Shown here: piece after piece, positions 11,120 to 19,741 of the stretch
Layout: each line of letters opens with the position of its first letter
Position numbering within the stretch: position 1 is the stretch's first letter
Assembly: GCA_947499735.1 (NCBI GenBank)
Contig: CANMPP010000001.1
Coordinates: forward strand, 992,001 to 1,056,000
DNA: 64,000 nucleotides
Direction of reading: 5' to 3'
Origin: an uncultured Pelagimonas sp.
GTDB taxonomy: Bacteria; Pseudomonadota; Alphaproteobacteria; Rhodobacterales; Rhodobacteraceae
Program-made: the position numbers and the translations under genes
The notes under the pieces: generated by a model
Databases searched by the model: none
Told to the model about the DNA's origin: nothing
What the model saw: only the letters and a program-made list of their open reading frames with translations

Positions 11120-12619
11120 TTAGTCCATAGCTTTAAAGTTGAACTCGCCGCCCTCTTTGATGCCCGAGAACCAGCGCGCTGTGACTGTTTTCGTTTTCGT
11201 ATAGAACCGGATTGCATCTGGCCCATATTGGTTCAGGTCGCCAAAAGCAGATTTTTTCCAGCCGCCGAATGTGAAATAGCTCAGTGGAACTGGGATTGGG
11301 AAGTTGATGCCAACCATCCCTACATTGACGCGATGTGCAAAATCACGGGCTGTGTCGCCATCTGCTGTGTAAATCGCGGTGCCATTGCCATAGGGGCTGT
11401 CCATAGTGATTTTCAGCGCTTCTTCATATGATGCGGCGCGAACTTGGCTTAGGACAGGGCCAAAGATTTCTTCTTTGTAAATGTCCATGTCTGGTGTCAC
11501 ATTGTCAAACAAGGTCGGGCCAACAAAGAACCCTTTTTCGTAACCTTGCAGCGTGAAATCGCGACCATCGGCCAACAATGACGCGCCTTGATCCACGCCC
11601 GATGTGATCAATCCTTTGACGCGATCATAGGATGCTTTGGACGAAAGCGGTCCGTAGTCGACATCTTCACCCGCTGTGTAAGGGCCAACTTTCAGGGTTT
11701 CGATACGGGACATCAGCTTTTTAGCCATTTTGTCAGCCGTGTCTTGACCTACTGGAACTGCAACCGAAATCGCCATGCAACGCTGGCCTGCCGCGCCAAA
11801 GCCTGCGCCCAATAGCGCGTCAGCGGCTTTGTCCATATCCGCGTCGGGCATGATGATCATGTGGTTTTTTGCGCCGCCAAAACACTGTGCGCGTTTGCCG
11901 TTCGCAGCCGCACGACCATAGATGTATTGCGCGATAGGGGTCGAGCCAACAAAGCCGATGCCCTGCACTGTTTCATTGTCTAGCAGTGCATCCACCGCCT
12001 CTTTGTCACCATGTACGACCTGGCAAACGCCATCTGGCAAACCGGCTTCCTGCAACAGTTTGACCAGCATAAGGGCACATGTTGGTGTGCGTTCGGATGG
12101 TTTTAGGACCATCGCATTACCGGCAACAAGGGATGGTGCCAGTTTCCACAGAGGAATCATCGCAGGGAAGTTAAAGGGCGTGATCGCCGCAACAACACCC
12201 AAAGGCTGGCGCATGGAATACAGGTCAATACCCGGGCCGCCATTATCGGTGAATTCACCTTTCAACAGATGTGGTGCGCCCATGCAGAATTCGACAACTT
12301 CCAAACCACGCTGAACGTCGCCGCGTGCATCCGGCAGCGTTTTTCCGTGTTCCAGACTGATGGCTTCGGCCAATTTGTCCATGTTTTCATTGATCAGTTG
12401 GCCAAACTTCATCATCACCCGCGCGCGGCGCTGCGGATTGGTTGCGGCCCATTGTGGCTGCGCTTCGGCAGCACGTGCTACAATCGCATCGACCTCTGCC
12501 GCTGTGGCCAAAGGCACCTTGGCTTGAACTTCGCCTGTAGCGGGATTGTAGACGTCAGAAAACCGTCCTGATGTGCCAGCAACATCCTGGCCGTCGACGA
12601 AATGTTTGATTTCTTGCAT
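11120..12619 (-). CDS. mmsA: CoA-acylating methylmalonate-semialdehyde dehydrogenase
   Basis: It oxidises methylmalonate semialdehyde or malonate semialdehyde to propionyl-CoA or acetyl-CoA with NAD and CoA, in valine, inositol and thymine breakdown. The 499-residue aldehyde dehydrogenase has the NAD-binding region NFPAMIPLWKLAPSLVAGN and the catalytic Cys in GQRCMAIS. It lacks the general-base Glu used by ordinary ALDHs (FGGAKNH in place of ELGGK), as is typical for the CoA-acylating subfamily. The ATG at 12619 follows AGGAGGTTTCC. A LysR-type regulator is transcribed divergently. No other mmsB or iol genes are next to it. Confidence 0.95.
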   Translation of the reverse strand: MQEIKHFVDGQDVAGTSGRFSDVYNPATGEVQAKVPLATAAEVDAIVARAAEAQPQWAATNPQRRARVMMKFGQLINENMDKLAEAISLEHGKTLPDARGDVQRGLEVVEFCMGAPHLLKGEFTDNGGPGIDLYSMRQPLGVVAAITPFNFPAMIPLWKLAPSLVAGNAMVLKPSERTPTCALMLVKLLQEAGLPDGVCQVVHGDKEAVDALLDNETVQGIGFVGSTPIAQYIYGRAAANGKRAQCFGGAKNHMIIMPDADMDKAADALLGAGFGAAGQRCMAISVAVPVGQDTADKMAKKLMSRIETLKVGPYTAGEDVDYGPLSSKASYDRVKGLITSGVDQGASLLADGRDFTLQGYEKGFFVGPTLFDNVTPDMDIYKEEIFGPVLSQVRAASYEEALKITMDSPYGNGTAIYTADGDTARDFAHRVNVGMVGINFPIPVPLSYFTFGGWKKSAFGDLNQYGPDAIRFYTKTKTVTARWFSGIKEGGEFNFKAMD

Positions 12620-12649
12620 GGAAACCTCCTGTTTGGCGTAACACTAGTC

Positions 12650-12705
12650 TTGCAAAAATGAGTATTAAAGGGAGAATATGGCAAACTTATTTTGCAAAAA
12701 TGCAA
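12650..12705. promoter_or_regulatory. Repeated TTGCAAAAATG operator between mmsA and its LysR regulator
   Basis: TTGCAAAAATG occurs at 12650-12660 and again at 12692-12702, 42 bases apart (four helical turns). The second copy extends into a perfect inverted repeat TTGCA-AAAA-TGCAA (12692-12705). This layout between divergent genes fits a recognition site plus an activation site for a LysR-type regulator. Binding is inferred, not shown. Confidence 0.5.
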
Positions 12706-12720
12706 TACCGGATGACGCTG

Positions 12721-13641
12721 ATGATGCAATGGGACGATTTTCGAATTTTTCTGGCGGCTGCACGAGGCGGTAGCCTGTCTGAGGCCGGTCGTACATTGCG
12801 TATGGATCCCGCAACCGTAGGCCGGCGCATTGCCCGGCTTGAAGAGGGTTTGAACGCCACATTATTTGTTAAGTCACAACAAGGCTACACGTTGACGGAA
12901 ACGGGTGCGCGGCTGATCACTCCGGCGGAACAGGCCGAAAGGGCGATGTTAGCGACCCTAGATTTGGTGGATGGGCGCAGCAATTCAAATACATTACAGG
13001 GGCAGATCCGGATTGGCGCGCCTGATGGGTGTGCCAATTTTCTCTTGCCTCAAGTTTGCTCTAAGATCCGTGTGGACCATCCCGATTTGGATATCCAAAT
13101 TGTGTCTTTGCCGCGTGTCGTTAATCTATCGCGACGCGAAGCGGATCTGGCGATTTCGGTTTCAATGCCGGTTTCTGGCCGTTTGACGGTGCAAAAGATT
13201 GCAGACTATCATTTGTCGCTTGCGGGGCACGAGGATTACTTAATCCAGCATAAAATTCGAACCCTGTCTGATGCTATTTCTCATCCGATTGTTGGCTACA
13301 TTCCGGACATGATATTCGATAAGGAATTGGATTATTGGGGCGAATTAGGAGCGGATCGCGTTGCCATTGCCTCCAATTCCGTTTCCGTCCAATTGCAGGC
13401 CTTGCGGCATCGAAGTGGGGTTGGAATTGTCCATGACTTTGCCTTGCCAATAGCGCCAGAATTAAAACGGTTGGATAAAGATGTGTTTCAACTTAAACGA
13501 TCATTTTATTTGCTTCGGCACACCGATGATAGGCGTTCGGCCCGTATGAATAGGGTGTCTGAAATTTTGGCCACCTATTTGTCACAAGAAGTGCAAGATC
13601 AAGAAAAGAAGGCGAAAACCCAGACTTTAACAAATCCTTAG
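12721..13641 (+). CDS. LysR-family transcriptional regulator, probably of mmsA
   Basis: A winged helix-turn-helix at residues 4-62 (WDDFRIFLAAARGGSLSEAG, then LRMDPATVGRRIARLEEGL) is followed by a substrate-binding-like effector domain to about residue 290. I start at the ATG at 12721 (306 residues), since LysR proteins begin just before the FRIFL helix; the open frame runs 21 codons further up through the proposed operator. 'DPATVGRR' is typical of the alphaproteobacterial subgroup paired with mmsA-like dehydrogenases. The divergent layout suggests control of mmsA in response to an intermediate of valine or propionate breakdown. The C-terminal tail is Lys/Gln-rich. Confidence 0.85.
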   Translation: MMQWDDFRIFLAAARGGSLSEAGRTLRMDPATVGRRIARLEEGLNATLFVKSQQGYTLTETGARLITPAEQAERAMLATLDLVDGRSNSNTLQGQIRIGAPDGCANFLLPQVCSKIRVDHPDLDIQIVSLPRVVNLSRREADLAISVSMPVSGRLTVQKIADYHLSLAGHEDYLIQHKIRTLSDAISHPIVGYIPDMIFDKELDYWGELGADRVAIASNSVSVQLQALRHRSGVGIVHDFALPIAPELKRLDKDVFQLKRSFYLLRHTDDRRSARMNRVSEILATYLSQEVQDQEKKAKTQTLTNP

Positions 13642-13738
13642 GTCGGCTTTGACATTTTTATGTAAATCTTTCCCTTGACATATAGCGTCGTGACACATGA
13701 CTCTGATCTTGGCGGAGGACATTAGCGGAGGAGTTTTC

Positions 13739-14173
13739 ATGCAGGTTTCGGGTATTTTAAAAAGTAAAGGTGATGCTGTTTTAATTACAGTGGCGCCGGA
13801 ATGTTTGGTTTCTGAGGCAGTCGATTTGCTATCGGACAAGAAAATAGGAACCGTTTTGGTTTCCAGAGATGGCAAACATCCTGATGGTATTTTGTCTGAA
13901 CGCGATGTGGTTCGCGCGATGGCCGAGCATGGCGCAGATATTATGGACAGCACGGTTGATGTGTTCATGACATCCAAGCTGGTGACCTGTACCCGGGGCG
14001 ATAGTTCTGTCAGCGTTTTAGAAAAAATGACGGAAGGCCGGTTTCGCCATATGCCAGTTGTTGAAAATGGGGAATTGATTGGCCTTATTTCTGTTGGCGA
14101 TGTGGTCAAAGCGCGGCTGCAAGAGCTGTCTTTAGAAAAGGACGCGCTAGAAGGCATGATTATGGGCCACTAA
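13739..14173 (+). CDS. CBS-domain-pair protein
   Basis: The 144-residue protein consists of two CBS motifs (about residues 10-65 and 75-130), which normally bind adenine nucleotides and act as energy sensors. Typical segments are GTVLVSRDGKHPDGILSERDVVRAM and RHMPVVENGELIGLISVGDVVKARL. A fused catalytic domain is absent. The start ATG at 13739 follows GCGGAGGAG at ideal distance; an ATG 14 codons earlier is less likely. The partner is unknown. A TTGACA hexamer ends at 13680 and could belong to its promoter. Confidence 0.9.
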   Translation: MQVSGILKSKGDAVLITVAPECLVSEAVDLLSDKKIGTVLVSRDGKHPDGILSERDVVRAMAEHGADIMDSTVDVFMTSKLVTCTRGDSSVSVLEKMTEGRFRHMPVVENGELIGLISVGDVVKARLQELSLEKDALEGMIMGH

Positions 14174-14302
14174 GGCCCGGTTCGCTCCTCTTTCAAACCT
14201 GTGGGATATCGCGCAAAGATCTGTGTTTGTGAGCTAAAATTCAGCTTGCAAATCCAATACAAATCCGTCCATTTACCTTGTAAAGTCATCAGGGGGTGAG
14301 TG

Positions 14303-14794
14303 ATGCGTATTGGTTTGTATCCAGGCACGTTTGATCCAATTACACTGGGTCATATTGACATTATCCGACGCGCTGCCGCTTTGGTGGACTGCCTTGTCAT
14401 CGGCGTTGCCATCAACCGCAACAAAGGCCCTTTATTTTCGTTGGAAGAACGGGTTGAGCTGATTGAACGCGAGGTCGAAAGCCTTAGCAAAGAAACCGGC
14501 ATGGTGATCAAGGCCCATCCTTTCGAGAACCTTTTGATTGATTGTGCAAAGGATGTTGATGCATCCGTCATTATTCGGGGATTAAGGGCTGCGCCTGATT
14601 TCGAATACGAATTCCAGATGGTCGGAATGAACCGGGTTTTGGACGATTCAATCGAAACTGTTTTTCTGATGGCTGACGCGCAGCATCGCGCTATTGCATC
14701 AAAACTGGTGAAAGAAGTCTTCAAATTAGGGGGCGATGTTTCGAAATTCGTTACTCCTTCTGTGTTAGAGGCGTTAAAGACCCGTTTGGGATAA
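14303..14794 (+). CDS. coaD: Phosphopantetheine adenylyltransferase
   Basis: It adenylylates 4'-phosphopantetheine to dephospho-CoA, the penultimate step of coenzyme A synthesis. The 163-residue protein shows the nucleotidyltransferase motif YPGTFDPITLGHIDII at the N-terminus, the GLRAAPDFEYEFQM pantetheine-binding segment and HRAIASKLVKEVFKLGGDV near the C-terminus. The ATG at 14303 follows CAGGGGG; a GTG directly before it is possible. It is followed 27 bases later by a hydrolase on the same strand. Confidence 0.97.
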   Translation: MRIGLYPGTFDPITLGHIDIIRRAAALVDCLVIGVAINRNKGPLFSLEERVELIEREVESLSKETGMVIKAHPFENLLIDCAKDVDASVIIRGLRAAPDFEYEFQMVGMNRVLDDSIETVFLMADAQHRAIASKLVKEVFKLGGDVSKFVTPSVLEALKTRLG

Positions 14795-14821
14795 ACGTTA
14801 TTCGACACATCGGAACGCATT

Positions 14822-15640
14822 GTGAGATTTCTGCGCTGGCTGTTCAAAATTAGCTTTGGCATCTACATGCTTTATGGCGTCACCATGGTGATGTTCCATC
14901 GCGAATTTCTGTATCCATTCCGCTCTGACGCATTTGCATTGCCCGGTTATCGACAGGTCGCAATCCCAGTTGTAGGGGATGATCCTGTTACGGTCCAGAT
15001 CTATGACGGGCCGCGCGGTGCGCCGGTGGTTTTGTTCTTGATGGGCAATCTCGGGTCGCTTCAAATCCATCGCTCTTTTCTAAATCAACACCGGGCATCG
15101 GGGGCGACGATTGTTGCGATGACCTATCGTGGCGGCGGTGGTGAAACCGGTCGTGCCAGTGAACGTGTTCTGAAACGCGACGCCGAGGCTGTGGTCAATG
15201 CACTGCCATCATTGGTCCCTCAGGCTGGTGCCCGGGTTGTTCACGGATATTCATTGGGCACTGGTTTAGCCATGCATGTGGCAGCCAAGTTCGAGTTGGA
15301 TGGTGTTGTATTGTCGGCGCCCTATGATCGGATTTGCCATGTCATGACTTTGGCGTCTTTGCTGCCCGCATGCATTCTGCCGGTGGATCGTTGGAACAGT
15401 TTGGGCTTGGCAGATGATGTCAGCGAACCCGTTCTCGTCGTACATGGTGCGAAGGACTATGTGGTGCCCGCATTCTATGGCGACAATCTGGTTGCGCATC
15501 TGACGCATAGCCATGTGCAGCATGTTGTCATTGAACAGGCCGGTCATAATGATTTGCTAAGCTACGCCCAGCACAATGATGGTATAGCCCAATTCATCAG
15601 AACACTTCGCGCTGATAGTGCGAGGGTGTCGTTGCAATAA
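14822..15640 (+). CDS. Alpha/beta-hydrolase, membrane-anchored, BEM46/YfhR-like
   Basis: The 272-residue protein has an N-terminal hydrophobic anchor (about residues 5-24) and an alpha/beta-hydrolase core. The nucleophile elbow is GYSLG (about residue 140), and the late Asp and His fall in VVHGAKDYVVP and EQAGHNDLL. The GNLGS segment sits where the oxyanion loop is expected (the usual form is GNAGN). The family includes serine peptidases and lipases of unknown physiological substrate. The start is a GTG at 14822. It lies downstream of coaD and ends at a strong hairpin. Confidence 0.85.
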   Translation: MRFLRWLFKISFGIYMLYGVTMVMFHREFLYPFRSDAFALPGYRQVAIPVVGDDPVTVQIYDGPRGAPVVLFLMGNLGSLQIHRSFLNQHRASGATIVAMTYRGGGGETGRASERVLKRDAEAVVNALPSLVPQAGARVVHGYSLGTGLAMHVAAKFELDGVVLSAPYDRICHVMTLASLLPACILPVDRWNSLGLADDVSEPVLVVHGAKDYVVPAFYGDNLVAHLTHSHVQHVVIEQAGHNDLLSYAQHNDGIAQFIRTLRADSARVSLQ

Positions 15641-15665
15641 AAAAGCGGGGCCAAGCCCCGCTTTT
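15641..15665. terminator. Bidirectional terminator between hydrolase and gap
   Basis: AAAAGCGGGG-CCAA-GCCCCGCTTTT is an almost perfect hairpin with A and T tracts on both flanks, starting directly at the hydrolase stop codon and 28 bases from the gap stop codon. Confidence 0.9.
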
Positions 15666-15692
15666 GCGTTTCCTGTTTGGGGTCACGTGACC

Positions 15693-16694
15693 TTACAGAA
15701 ATTTCGCCATCGCAACCGCTGTGTCACCCATGCGGTTCGAGAAACCCCATTCGTTGTCATACCAGCTTAGGATACGAACCATTTTTCCATCCAGAACCTT
15801 GGTCTGATCCATGTGGAACACAGATGAATGTGGATCGTGGTTGAAGTCGATGGAAACCAGCGGCTTGTCTGTGTAGCCTAGGACGCCTTTCAGAGGACCA
15901 TCGGCTGCTGCACGGATGGCAGCGTTGACTTCTTCAACCGTTGTGTCGCGAGATGCTTCAAACGTCAGGTCAACAACGGATACATTTGGCGTTGGAACGC
16001 GGATCGCAACACCGTCCAGTTTGCCATTCAGCTCTGGCAGAACCAGGCCAACCGCTTTCGCAGCACCTGTGGATGTTGGGATCATGGACATTGCCGCCGC
16101 ACGTGCACGATACAGATCCTTGTGGAATGTATCCAGTGTAGGCTGGTCACCCGTGTAGGAGTGAATCGTTGTCATAAAGCCCTTCGTGATGCCGACCGTG
16201 TCGTTCAGAACTTTGGCAACAGGGGACAGGCAGTTGGTTGTGCAGGACGCGTTGGACACGATCAGATCATCTGCGGTCAGCGTGTCATGGTTCACACCAT
16301 AAACGATTGTCTTGTCTGCATCTTTGCCGGGCGCGGAAATCAGAACGCGGCTGGCACCGTTTTCAAGATGCGCCTGACATGCGTCTTTGGAGGTAAAGAT
16401 GCCTGTGCATTCCATCACAACGTCAACATCAGACCATGGCAGGTCCGCTGGGTTGCGTTCAGCTGTTACGCGAATTGGGCCACGGCCAACGTCGATTGTA
16501 TTTTCGCTTGTGACAACATCAACTGGAAAACGACCGTGAACACTGTCGAATTGCAGCAAATGTGCGTTTGTTTCAACAGAACCCAGATCGTTGATCGCGA
16601 TCACTTCGATATCTGTACGGCCGCTTTCAATAATCGCGCGCAATACGTTCCGACCGATACGGCCAAAACCGTTAATGGCAACCTTAACTGTCAT
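15693..16694 (-). CDS. gap: Glyceraldehyde-3-phosphate dehydrogenase
   Basis: It interconverts glyceraldehyde 3-phosphate and 1,3-bisphosphoglycerate with NAD(P). The 333-residue protein has the Rossmann start NGFGRIGRN at residues 8-16 and the catalytic Cys151 in [16 protein letters not shown] at 35-38 suggests NAD preference, though this is not decisive. The ATG at 16694 follows AGGAGG. A 47-residue membrane ORF lies 81 bases upstream on the same strand. Confidence 0.98.
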   Translation of the reverse strand: MTVKVAINGFGRIGRNVLRAIIESGRTDIEVIAINDLGSVETNAHLLQFDSVHGRFPVDVVTSENTIDVGRGPIRVTAERNPADLPWSDVDVVMECTGIFTSKDACQAHLENGASRVLISAPGKDADKTIVYGVNHDTLTADDLIVSNASCTTNCLSPVAKVLNDTVGITKGFMTTIHSYTGDQPTLDTFHKDLYRARAAAMSMIPTSTGAAKAVGLVLPELNGKLDGVAIRVPTPNVSVVDLTFEASRDTTVEEVNAAIRAAADGPLKGVLGYTDKPLVSIDFNHDPHSSVFHMDQTKVLDGKMVRILSWYDNEWGFSNRMGDTAVAMAKFL

Positions 16695-16775
16695 GGTGGG
16701 ATCCTCCTAGCCGACCCAAAATTTGTTAACGCTAACAAGCATGTGAGCAAGGGCGTGTCAAGCCAATCAGCCAGC

Positions 16776-16919
16776 TCATCGCCAGAAAGCTATCCAATCC
16801 AAAAAGGCGTAAAACTTTTTACCCAGAAAGATAAGATTGACCGTTCCATGTAGGTGATAATCAATGGCGATGCCCGCAACGATAAGTACGAACAATACGG
16901 TCGCAAGCTTGTTGGTCAT
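16776..16919 (-). CDS. Small membrane protein (47 residues) upstream of gap
   Basis: This short frame begins with ATG at 16919, preceded by CGGAG at good distance, and ends with TGA at 16776. It encodes one strong hydrophobic segment (LATVLFVLIVAGIAIDY, about residues 5-21), a second hydrophobic stretch, and a basic/aromatic C-terminus (FLGKKFYAFLDWIAFWR). It lies 81 bases before gap on the same strand, so cotranscription is likely. I recall similar unnamed small ORFs beside gap in other Rhodobacteraceae, but cannot confirm it here. The function is unknown; a leader role or a small membrane-associated protein are both possible. Confidence 0.65.
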   Translation of the reverse strand: MTNKLATVLFVLIVAGIAIDYHLHGTVNLIFLGKKFYAFLDWIAFWR

Positions 16920-17031
16920 TGAACACTCCGAATAGCCAAAGTCTTCATGTCAGAACTTAAAGGCGAAGTCACCAGCCGGTTTTATCAGGCTGGTGTGTTT
17001 TTTATAGGATTGCACGTATTTGGGGTGCGGA

Positions 17032-18105
17032 TTAGCCGCGACGACGACGGCGTCCGGACCGACCACCGGCAGCGCCACCTGCACCTGCGTCGGGTTTGTT
17101 ATGTGCAATCCAGGTCGCGCCATGCGGATCTTGATCCATCAGCAGGTTTGCCGCGCGGATTGCTTCCATTTCGCCACCGGGGCGAGGTGTTGTTGAGCCT
17201 AAGCCAAATAGTTTCACAAAAGTCGCATCATCGATACCCTCGGGCAATGTGATGCCTGCTGCCAAAACCTCGGCCTTTTTCTCGGCAATTTTCTTTTGCG
17301 TGACGGGCAGGGCGCATGGGTTCATGATCGCCGATGTCATTCCCATTGAGTAGGCCATGGGGAGGAAGGCATTGTTGATCCCGTGGCGATTGGGCATAGC
17401 GAAGCTGACATTGGATGCACCGCAGGTCGTGTTGACGCCCAATTCATCCCGAAGACGGCGGACAAGTTCAAACACTTGCAAACCCGCAGTTGGTTTCGCG
17501 CCAATCGGCATAACCAGCGGATCGACAACGATGTCATGCGCCGGAATGCCAAAATCGGCGGCACGTTCCACGATCTTTTTGGCCACCGCAAAGCGCACAT
17601 TTGGATCATCCGAGATGCCGGTGTCATCGTTTGAAATAGCAACAACCGGGACGTTGTATTTCTTGATCAAAGGAAGAACTTGTTCCAGACGCTCTTCTTC
17701 GCCGGTGACCGAATTCACCAAAGGACGTCCTTCGCACACTTCTAGACCCGCTTCCAAAGCTTCCGGGACGGAACTATCGATGCAGATAGGAACATCCACC
17801 AAGGCCTGAACCCGTGCGCACAGTTCGCGCATCAAAGGCGGTTCGACAAAGTTGTTGTCTGCATAGCGGGGGTCTTCGGCCATTTTGTTTGAAAAGACAG
17901 CGCCAGAGTTGACGTCTAGAATGGTTGCACCACATGCGGCCTGCGCCACTGCGTCTGCCTCTACGGTTGAAAAGTCTCCCACTTCCAATTCGGCTGCAAG
18001 TTTCTTGCGTCCGGTCGGGTTGATCCGCTCGCCGATCACGCAAAACGGTTGGTCAAATCCGATGATTGCGGTCTTGGTTTTTGACTCGACGATGGTCCGG
18101 GTCAT
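17032..18105 (-). CDS. Methyltetrahydrofolate:corrinoid methyltransferase (pterin-binding protein)
   Basis: This MeTr-type protein transfers the methyl group of 5-methyltetrahydrofolate to a corrinoid protein. The TIM barrel carries VIGERINPTGRKKLA near residue 25, ATILDVNSGA, DVPICIDSS and VNSVTGEEER, all typical of the pterin-binding domain also found in MetH. I start at the ATG at 18105 (357 residues) just before MTRTIVESKTK; the longer frame upstream overlaps the MetF-like gene. A Gly/Ala-rich, Arg-rich tail (GGRSGRRRRRG) is unusual. With MetF next to it, the likely role is the methyl-folate half of a split methionine synthase, as described in roseobacters. Confidence 0.85.
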   Translation of the reverse strand: MTRTIVESKTKTAIIGFDQPFCVIGERINPTGRKKLAAELEVGDFSTVEADAVAQAACGATILDVNSGAVFSNKMAEDPRYADNNFVEPPLMRELCARVQALVDVPICIDSSVPEALEAGLEVCEGRPLVNSVTGEEERLEQVLPLIKKYNVPVVAISNDDTGISDDPNVRFAVAKKIVERAADFGIPAHDIVVDPLVMPIGAKPTAGLQVFELVRRLRDELGVNTTCGASNVSFAMPNRHGINNAFLPMAYSMGMTSAIMNPCALPVTQKKIAEKKAEVLAAGITLPEGIDDATFVKLFGLGSTTPRPGGEMEAIRAANLLMDQDPHGATWIAHNKPDAGAGGAAGGRSGRRRRRG

Positions 18106-18203
18106 GGTGTGTCTCCTCACATGGTGCAGCTGCATAGTCTGCGGTTTTTTGCGCCAGATCGTCCCGCTATGTTCCATTCTGGTAGGCGGGGCTTGTCCGA
18201 TGG

Positions 18204-19130
18204 CTAAGAGGTTTGGGGCGAATTGTCCTTCGCCCATTGGGCCGATTTCGATATCCCACCCAACGGAAAAATATGTGCGCCTTTGATCAAACTGTCAGGC
18301 GTGTCTATCACATGTTGGGCTAATGTCCGCGCGACGTCATCCGGGGAATAAGGCATCACCAGTTTGGACACGTCCAGTGCGCGTTTTTGTAGAACCTTTA
18401 GGGATGGGCCAACCCCACAGGCAATGGCGAATTTGATCAGGGTTTGTAGTTTCGCAGGTCCAGCAAGGCCGGCATAAATGGGGAAGGTAAACCCTTCGCC
18501 CTGTAGCTTTTGGGACCAGTTGATCAACGGTGCCGCATCAAAGCAGAACTGAGTGATCAGGGACATCTGCGCATCGGTGCGATTTTGGAAATCGTCTTTC
18601 CAGCGCAACGCGTCCATAATTGCGGCATCACCACCGTCGGGATCGATGTCTTTGTTGCCCTCAGGATGCCCTGCGATGTTCAGATGTGTGAAACCGGCTT
18701 TATCAAACAGGCCGGTGTCCAGTAGTTGCATTGAATTGTCGAACGCACCGACCGGATCACCCAAACCACCCGCCAGGATCAACCCCTGTTTGACGTCAGC
18801 CTCACCTTGATAGCGGGCCAGCCAATCGCGCAGCGCTGTTTGGTCTGGGACATTTCGCGCAACGAAATGGGGCACAGGTTCCATGCCTTCATCGTTCAAC
18901 CGCTTGGCGCAATCGATCATGTCATCAATGGCGACGTCAGGCATATGTGCGATAAAGACTTTGGTCTTTTTGGGCAAAATGTCTGCGAAATCTTCAATCT
19001 TTGCAGAGGTGCGGGGCATGACTTCGATCGAAGCGCCCTGCAGAAATTGCACAAGTTGACTGTTTGGGCTGGACCCGTCTTGACGTTTTTTGAAATTCAG
19101 CAATGACATGAGCCCATCCTTTATCGTCAT
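18204..19130 (-). CDS. Divergent methylenetetrahydrofolate reductase (MetF-like)
   Basis: The product (about 308 residues) has the MTHFR barrel pattern. IEVMPRTSAKIEDF takes the place of the usual FEFFPP start, and VPHFVARN, ILAGGLGDPVG, LNIAGHPEGN and SLITQFCFDA match the FAD and folate loops. It would supply methyl-THF to the downstream MeTr. The ATG at 19130 overlaps the stop of the preceding gene as ATGA; an ATG at 19109, with AAGGA in front, is the alternative. It differs from the common MetF, hence no gene symbol. The three genes from 19432 to 17032 read as one operon. Confidence 0.8.
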   Translation of the reverse strand: MTIKDGLMSLLNFKKRQDGSSPNSQLVQFLQGASIEVMPRTSAKIEDFADILPKKTKVFIAHMPDVAIDDMIDCAKRLNDEGMEPVPHFVARNVPDQTALRDWLARYQGEADVKQGLILAGGLGDPVGAFDNSMQLLDTGLFDKAGFTHLNIAGHPEGNKDIDPDGGDAAIMDALRWKDDFQNRTDAQMSLITQFCFDAAPLINWSQKLQGEGFTFPIYAGLAGPAKLQTLIKFAIACGVGPSLKVLQKRALDVSKLVMPYSPDDVARTLAQHVIDTPDSLIKGAHIFPLGGISKSAQWAKDNSPQTS

Positions 19131-19432
19131 GTCGGGTTTGACCAACCCCCGTTTGCGATCAGCGCCTTTATGCGTTCACGATCATATTCCGCATCCAAAC
19201 GGGCCGCTTCGCTGGCCGCTATTTCAGATGCGTCACCTTCCACCGGATAGGGGGATGCTTTGCGCCATTCGGCCAAATAGGCGTCGCTTTCAGCGGCACC
19301 GGATGCCATGGCAGCGCGGTCAATCGCCTGCTCAAACCGTTCTGGCAGCTGCACCTTCGAAGCGCGGCGTCCTTTCCCAACGATGACCTGTGCAGGAATA
19401 TCGCGCCAAAAAACCAAAGTGACATCAGGCAT
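19127..19432 (-). CDS. Small 'virulence factor' family protein (Pfam Virulence_fact)
   Basis: The 101-residue protein begins MPDVTLVFWRDIPAQVIVG and contains the basic GKGRRASKVQLPERFEQAID segment seen in this small family; the name is historical and says nothing about its role. The stop overlaps the start of the MetF-like gene by the ATGA arrangement. The constant position before MetF and MeTr suggests a helper role in one-carbon or corrinoid chemistry. There is no signal peptide and there are no cysteines. Confidence 0.75.
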   Translation of the reverse strand: MPDVTLVFWRDIPAQVIVGKGRRASKVQLPERFEQAIDRAAMASGAAESDAYLAEWRKASPYPVEGDASEIAASEAARLDAEYDRERIKALIANGGWSNPT

Positions 19433-19741
19433 GTTTCGATTCCCAAATCCGATTGTTTATCTTTATCCACGAGGGCAGGTGAACAAGGTCTGTTTTCGAC
19501 GCAGATCCGATCAAAGCCGACCTTTGTATAAAGGCGGGCGAAGGGGAATAGAATATGCTGTTGGCCTCATAATTTGAAACTCTTACATGAAAATGGCTCA
19601 ACAAACGGCGTTTTGAGCACAGTATTGTCGGCAGGAACAGGATTATGGTGGTTTTAGCGGGATATCGAGATCACAAGGCTTGCCATGGGTCAGGGGGAGG
19701 CGTAACCTAATTGTAACTTGATTTAGGAAAGGCGCAACGTC
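19433..19741. other. Divergent intergenic region, no gene seen
   Basis: These 309 bases separate the one-carbon operon from ppx/gppA and hold promoters for both directions. I see a short inverted repeat CCTTT-GTAT-AAAGG (19521-19534) but no SAM, SAH or cobalamin riboswitch core and no convincing ORF. Confidence 0.4.

Noticed and set aside
10938-11226. Longer version of the orphan protein starting at 11226
   Set aside because: It would overlap the 3' end of mmsA by more than 100 bases, and the added residues are basic shadow sequence. The GTG with GGAGGA at 10938 is better.
16122-16853. 243-residue plus-strand frame over gap
   Set aside because: It is the antisense shadow of the strongly conserved GAPDH gene.
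19433-19741. SAM, SAH or cobalamin riboswitch before the one-carbon operon
   Set aside because: None of the conserved core sequences can be found on the minus strand.
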